This document shows positions 61,019 to 64,000 of a stretch of 64,000 nucleotides of DNA, in pieces. Within the stretch, counting starts at the first letter, position 1, and each line of letters begins with the position of its first letter. The notes under the pieces are model-generated. The model searched no databases and was not told the origin of the DNA. It saw nothing but the letters and a program-made list of their open reading frames with translations. Origin of the DNA: DATBFU01 sp035498405 (lineage in GTDB: Bacteria; Acidobacteriota; Thermoanaerobaculia; UBA5066; Gp7-AA6); contig DATKAE010000047.1 of NCBI GenBank assembly GCA_035498405.1, forward strand, positions 62,001 to 126,000, given 5' to 3'. The position numbers were made by a program, and so were the translations under genes.

Positions 61019-61777
61019 ATGGGTCGCCGCGCGCTCGCCCGTCTCGGCTTCGCGGCGACGGGGATTCTCTACGTCACGATCGGTCTGACCGCGGCGCGGG
61101 TGGCGTTTGCCGGAGCTCGCGACCGCATCGCGGGAATGCCGGGGGCGCTGCGGCTGCTGCTGCGTCAGCCCCACGGCCGCCTCGTGCTCGCCGCGGTGGC
61201 CGCCGGCCTCGCCGCGTTCCTGTTTTGGCATCTGCTCGAGGCCCGCCGTCGGGGCCGGACATTCGAACGCCTCGCGCACCTGCTCGGAGCCGCCGGGTAT
61301 GGCGCTCTCCTCTGGAGCGCGGTATCGCTCTTGCTGCGCCTGCGCCAGGAGAGTCCGCGACTGGAGCGGACCGCCCTGGCGTGGCTCCTCTCCCGGCATT
61401 GGGGAGTCGTTGCGGTGGAGGCGGCGGGCGCCCTGACGATCGGCGCGGGGCTCCTGGAGATCGGGCAGGGCCTGACCGGCCGCCTGCGAAATCGCTTTGC
61501 GACCCGATGGCTCCCGACCGACGCTGCCCGGTTTGTGAAGAGGATGGCGCGCTTCGGGCTCGCCGCGCGAGGGTTCGTTCTGGTCGTGATCGGCGTCTTC
61601 CAGGTCCGCGTCGCCGTGGACCTCGATCCCGACGAGTTGTCGGAGATCGGCGGGGCGTTGAAGGCTCTTTCTCGGGCTCCCGCGGGTGGGCCCTTGCTGA
61701 CCGGCGCGGTCTCGCTGGGCCTGGTGGCTTACGGCCTCTACATGGGTGTCCTGGCCATCGCGGCACGCCAGAGGTGA
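61019..61777 (+). CDS. DUF1206 membrane protein
   Basis: 252 residues with six hydrophobic segments in three pairs. DUF1206 marks: LARLGFAATGILYVTIGLTA at the start, FVKRMARFGLAARGFVLVVI in the third unit, and LGLVAYGLYMGVLAIAARQR at the end. Function unknown. Divergent from addB, 116 bp apart. Confidence 0.85.
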   Translation: MGRRALARLGFAATGILYVTIGLTAARVAFAGARDRIAGMPGALRLLLRQPHGRLVLAAVAAGLAAFLFWHLLEARRRGRTFERLAHLLGAAGYGALLWSAVSLLLRLRQESPRLERTALAWLLSRHWGVVAVEAAGALTIGAGLLEIGQGLTGRLRNRFATRWLPTDAARFVKRMARFGLAARGFVLVVIGVFQVRVAVDLDPDELSEIGGALKALSRAPAGGPLLTGAVSLGLVAYGLYMGVLAIAARQR

Positions 61778-61960
61778 GATCGCGAGGGGCACCTTTAGGC
61801 CATGCCCCATTTGTTACAAAAGGTGGCGATTGCAGAGAGGCTCTTGCCACCCGGTCCCGGCAACTCGTTTCGGGCGAGGGCCTTGTCCGATGGCCGCGGG
61901 ATTGCGACAGAAGTGTCGGGCAAGTGAATCAACGGGCGTAAACGGCGGGGAGGAGAAAAG

Positions 61961-62305
61961 ATGGGCGTCTTGGATGAGCGGCGGACGACTCAGCTGACGG
62001 TCGATCACTCGACGCTCTCTCGCGAGCCTACGGGGACCGACGTGCTTTACCGCGTGAGGCTCTCGGGCCCAGTGGCGGTTGCGTGGGCGGACGCCTATCG
62101 CGTTCTACAGAGCGATTCCACGGCATTTCGCCGCTTGCGCCTGGACCCCGCGGCGGGAATCGTCTCGTTTTCGTGCCGGGCGGTCGACGGCCCGACTCAG
62201 GTGATCGACGCTCTCGAGCGCCTGGATGAGCTCGTCCAGCGCGTCAACCTCCGGGTCGCGATGCGCCCTTCCGCGCCCGCCCTGCGATTGGGCGTCACGC
62301 CTTGA
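61961..62305 (+). CDS. Small protein of an unassigned family, paralogue of 16125-16544
   Basis: 114 residues from ATG 61961 with GGGGAGGAG upstream. The shared core is VAWADAYRVLQSDSTAFRRL, LRLDPAAGIVSFSCRAVDGP and QVIDALERLDELVQRVN. The N-terminus (MGVLDERRTTQLTVDHSTLS) differs. The last 11 bp overlap the DUF2911 gene. Cytoplasmic; role unknown. Confidence 0.75.
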   Translation: MGVLDERRTTQLTVDHSTLSREPTGTDVLYRVRLSGPVAVAWADAYRVLQSDSTAFRRLRLDPAAGIVSFSCRAVDGPTQVIDALERLDELVQRVNLRVAMRPSAPALRLGVTP

Positions 62306-63347
62306 TCCGCGCCAGAATCCCCGAGATCCGCTTCTTCTGAGTCTCGTCCGTGGCCAGGGCCAGGGCCTTGCCGTAGTACAGGGCGGCGAGCTTCTTGTCT
62401 CCCTTGGCCAGATACGCCTCGCCCAGGCTGTCGCAGGCGTTCCAGGACTTCGGATAGTCCTTGACGTTCTTTTGGAACACCGCAATCGCCTCGTCGATCT
62501 TCTTCTGGCCGAGGAGCTGATAACCGTAGGTGTTGAGATCCGCCTCCTTGGCGACCTGCAGCGCTTTCGCGTTTAGCTCGGCGGCGGCCTTCGCGTCGCC
62601 TTTCTTTTCGAGCAGGTCCGCCTTGGTCTTGAGGTTCGTGAAGCTCTGGTTCATCGTGATCGACCGGTCGACCCACTGCATCGCTTCCTCGAGGTTGACG
62701 TTGTTCTGCGCGCAGTAGGCCGCGGCGTTGTTCCATCCTTGCCACGAGAAGCGGGGAAGCCCTCTCAATTGAAGGCGCAGGCTCTCGACGACCACCGAGG
62801 GCGTGTCGACCGTGATGTGGATCGGGACCGCGAGTTCTTCCCAGCGCAGGACCGCGGTGACGGCGCCATCGGTTGGATCCTCGAATGTATAGCTCAGCCG
62901 CTCCTCGAACTCGGATCGCCTGGGTTGGACGGTGACGCGCAGGGCATCCTCCTTCGGGTCGTAGCTGAAGCTTCCCCAGGCGCTCGAGACGTTGCTGAAC
63001 GCCACGGTCCAGTCCTTCTCCGTCGGAATCATGTGCAAGCCATAGGTCCCCGCCGCGAGCTTCTGTCCCTCGACCATGACGGGCGAGCTGAAGGTGATGA
63101 CGGTGTTCTCGTTGGCTCCCGCTCTCCAGACTTCGTTGTAGGGAACGAGCTCTCCCCAGATCTTCCGCTTGCTCACGGCCGGCCGGTGATAGCGAACCCC
63201 GATCTGGGTCACTCCGACCGTTTGGGACACGGATGCCTCGGGGCTCGGCTGGGGCAGAACGAGCGGCGGAACCTGCGCCCGCAGGTGCGTCGCGCCCGTA
63301 GCACCGAACAGGACGATCGCGACAGCCAATCGTGCGGTAGATCTCAT
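62295..63347 (-). CDS. Secreted DUF2911 / TPR protein
   Basis: 350 residues with a signal peptide (LAVAIVLFGATGATHLRAQV). DUF2911 at about 45-180: GVRYHRPAVSKRKIWGELVP, EVWRAGANENTVITFSSPVM and LAAGTYGLHMIPTEKDWTVA. TPR units follow from about 205 (WNNAAAYCAQNNVNLEEAMQ, DEAIAVFQKNVKDYPKSWNA). Common in Bacteroidota and Acidobacteriota; role unknown. Confidence 0.88.
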   Translation of the reverse strand: MRSTARLAVAIVLFGATGATHLRAQVPPLVLPQPSPEASVSQTVGVTQIGVRYHRPAVSKRKIWGELVPYNEVWRAGANENTVITFSSPVMVEGQKLAAGTYGLHMIPTEKDWTVAFSNVSSAWGSFSYDPKEDALRVTVQPRRSEFEERLSYTFEDPTDGAVTAVLRWEELAVPIHITVDTPSVVVESLRLQLRGLPRFSWQGWNNAAAYCAQNNVNLEEAMQWVDRSITMNQSFTNLKTKADLLEKKGDAKAAAELNAKALQVAKEADLNTYGYQLLGQKKIDEAIAVFQKNVKDYPKSWNACDSLGEAYLAKGDKKLAALYYGKALALATDETQKKRISGILARIKA

Positions 63348-63486
63348 CTCTTCCTCCCTCGACCCCCGGCCGGCTCTCGGCCGCGGCGGGTCACTGAGGC
63401 TTCTTACGGAAGGGAGGAATCGAGGTTTTCGGCGCCGCCCGCGGCGGAAATCCGTCCGTTCGTCCCGGAGAAGCGCCGCCGTCCGG

Positions 63487-64000
63487 TCAACCGTTGCGGC
63501 GCTGGAACTCCTTCATGAAGGACGCGAGCGCCTCTACCCCCGCCTTCGGGAAGGCGTTGTAGATCGAGGCGCGAATTCCTCCGACGGATCGATGTCCCTT
63601 CAGGCCATCGAGCGTGGCGGCCTTCGACTCGGAGACGAATTGCTTCTCGCACTCCTCGGAGGGGAGGCGGAACGTCACGTTCATGTTCGAGCGGCTTCCG
63701 GGCCTCGCATGGGCGCGATAGTAGCCGCCGGAGGCGTCGATGGCGTCGTAGAGGATCTTCGCCTTCTCGGCGTTTCGGCGCCCGATTTCGGGCAGCCCTC
63801 CCTGCGCGAGCGCCCATTTCATCGTCAGCCGCATGATGTAGATGCCGAAGACGGGCGGGGTGTTGTAGAGCGACTTCTCCTTGGCGTGCGTGTTGTAGTC
63901 GAGCATCGTCGGCAGATTCTTCGGCGAGCGCGCGAGCAGGTCCTCCCGCATGATCACGAGCGTCACTCCCGAGGGCCCCAGGTTCTTCTGCGCCCCGGCG
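63487..64000 (-). CDS. serC: Phosphoserine aminotransferase, N-terminus beyond window
   Basis: 171 codons of the C-terminal part. The PLP lysine is in AGAQKNLGPSGVTLVIMRED at the right edge. YNTHAKEKSLYNTPPVFGIY, SRSNMNVTFRLPSEECEKQF and GGIRASIYNAFPKAGVEALA are diagnostic. Forms phosphoserine from 3-phosphohydroxypyruvate (serine and vitamin B6 routes). Its stop is at 63487. Confidence 0.93.
   Translation of the reverse strand, partial: AGAQKNLGPSGVTLVIMREDLLARSPKNLPTMLDYNTHAKEKSLYNTPPVFGIYIMRLTMKWALAQGGLPEIGRRNAEKAKILYDAIDASGGYYRAHARPGSRSNMNVTFRLPSEECEKQFVSESKAATLDGLKGHRSVGGIRASIYNAFPKAGVEALASFMKEFQRRNG

Overview
This window is high-GC chromosomal DNA from a Gram-negative bacterium that I would place, by gene style only, in or near the Acidobacteriota. 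The pointers are a Ser/Thr kinase fused to a TolB-like beta-propeller, several secreted amidohydrolases, an M13 peptidase, SMP-30-like propeller proteins, a DUF2911 protein, a DUF4097 protein and an ECF sigma factor. I see no rRNA, tRNA, CRISPR array, insertion sequence or prophage. The region reads as core and semi-core chromosome rather than an island, with several locally degraded or unusual genes.

Layout. 0-7 kb: a swivel-first fused aconitase/isopropylmalate-dehydratase-type protein (cut by the left edge), a kinase-like protein without catalytic residues and with a possibly structured leader, a TPR/SMP-30 protein, a small helical protein, a Nudix hydrolase and a GT4 glycosyltransferase. 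7-16 kb: a Met-rich secreted protein, a beta-hydroxyacid dehydrogenase coupled to a kinase/propeller protein, a truncated second kinase start, a propeller/amidohydrolase fusion and a SufS-like aminotransferase; two copies of a roughly 150-bp dispersed repeat lie here. 16-27 kb: a small unassigned protein family (second copy at 62 kb), an M13 peptidase, UppP, a cytochrome c/barrel-like protein, an amidohydrolase, small secreted proteins, a di-heme oxidoreductase, an HhH-like protein and thioredoxin. 27-38 kb: an MFS exporter, a frameshifted PEGA/FGE-domain protein beside a second frameshifted small gene, a dinucleotide-binding reductase, an arginase-family protein, an NlpC/P60-like hydrolase, a 2OG-Fe(II) oxygenase, a stand-alone HATPase, AlkA (apparently with an ATT start) and Lon. 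38-45 kb: a second TPR/SMP-30 protein, a PP2C-type phosphatase, a three-gene operon headed by a small RHH-like protein with a palindrome over its start codon, and a HAD/thioesterase/GlpD/ketopantoate-reductase group. 45-54 kb: a DUF4097 protein, a methyltransferase with a C-terminal Ada zinc domain coupled to an ECF sigma factor, GspB/GspA-like proteins, a YpdA-like reductase, an amidohydrolase and a BPSL0067-type amidase with a stop at codon 3. 54-64 kb: an AddA/AddB-like helicase-nuclease pair, a DUF1206 membrane protein, the second small-family copy, a DUF2911/TPR protein and the C-terminal part of SerC.

How the genes may work together. The most suggestive unit is 45.8-48.5 kb. An ECF sigma gene overlaps by 4 bp a gene whose product joins an O6-alkylguanine methyltransferase to the Ada methyl-accepting zinc module in reverse order. 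An ECF-like promoter precedes the sigma gene, and a similar one precedes the next gene downstream. I infer an alkylation-responsive sigma circuit; only the gene order, domains and promoter-like motifs are directly visible. A second notable unit is at 40.7 kb, where an 18-bp perfect palindrome spans the start codon of a small regulator heading an overlapping three-gene operon.
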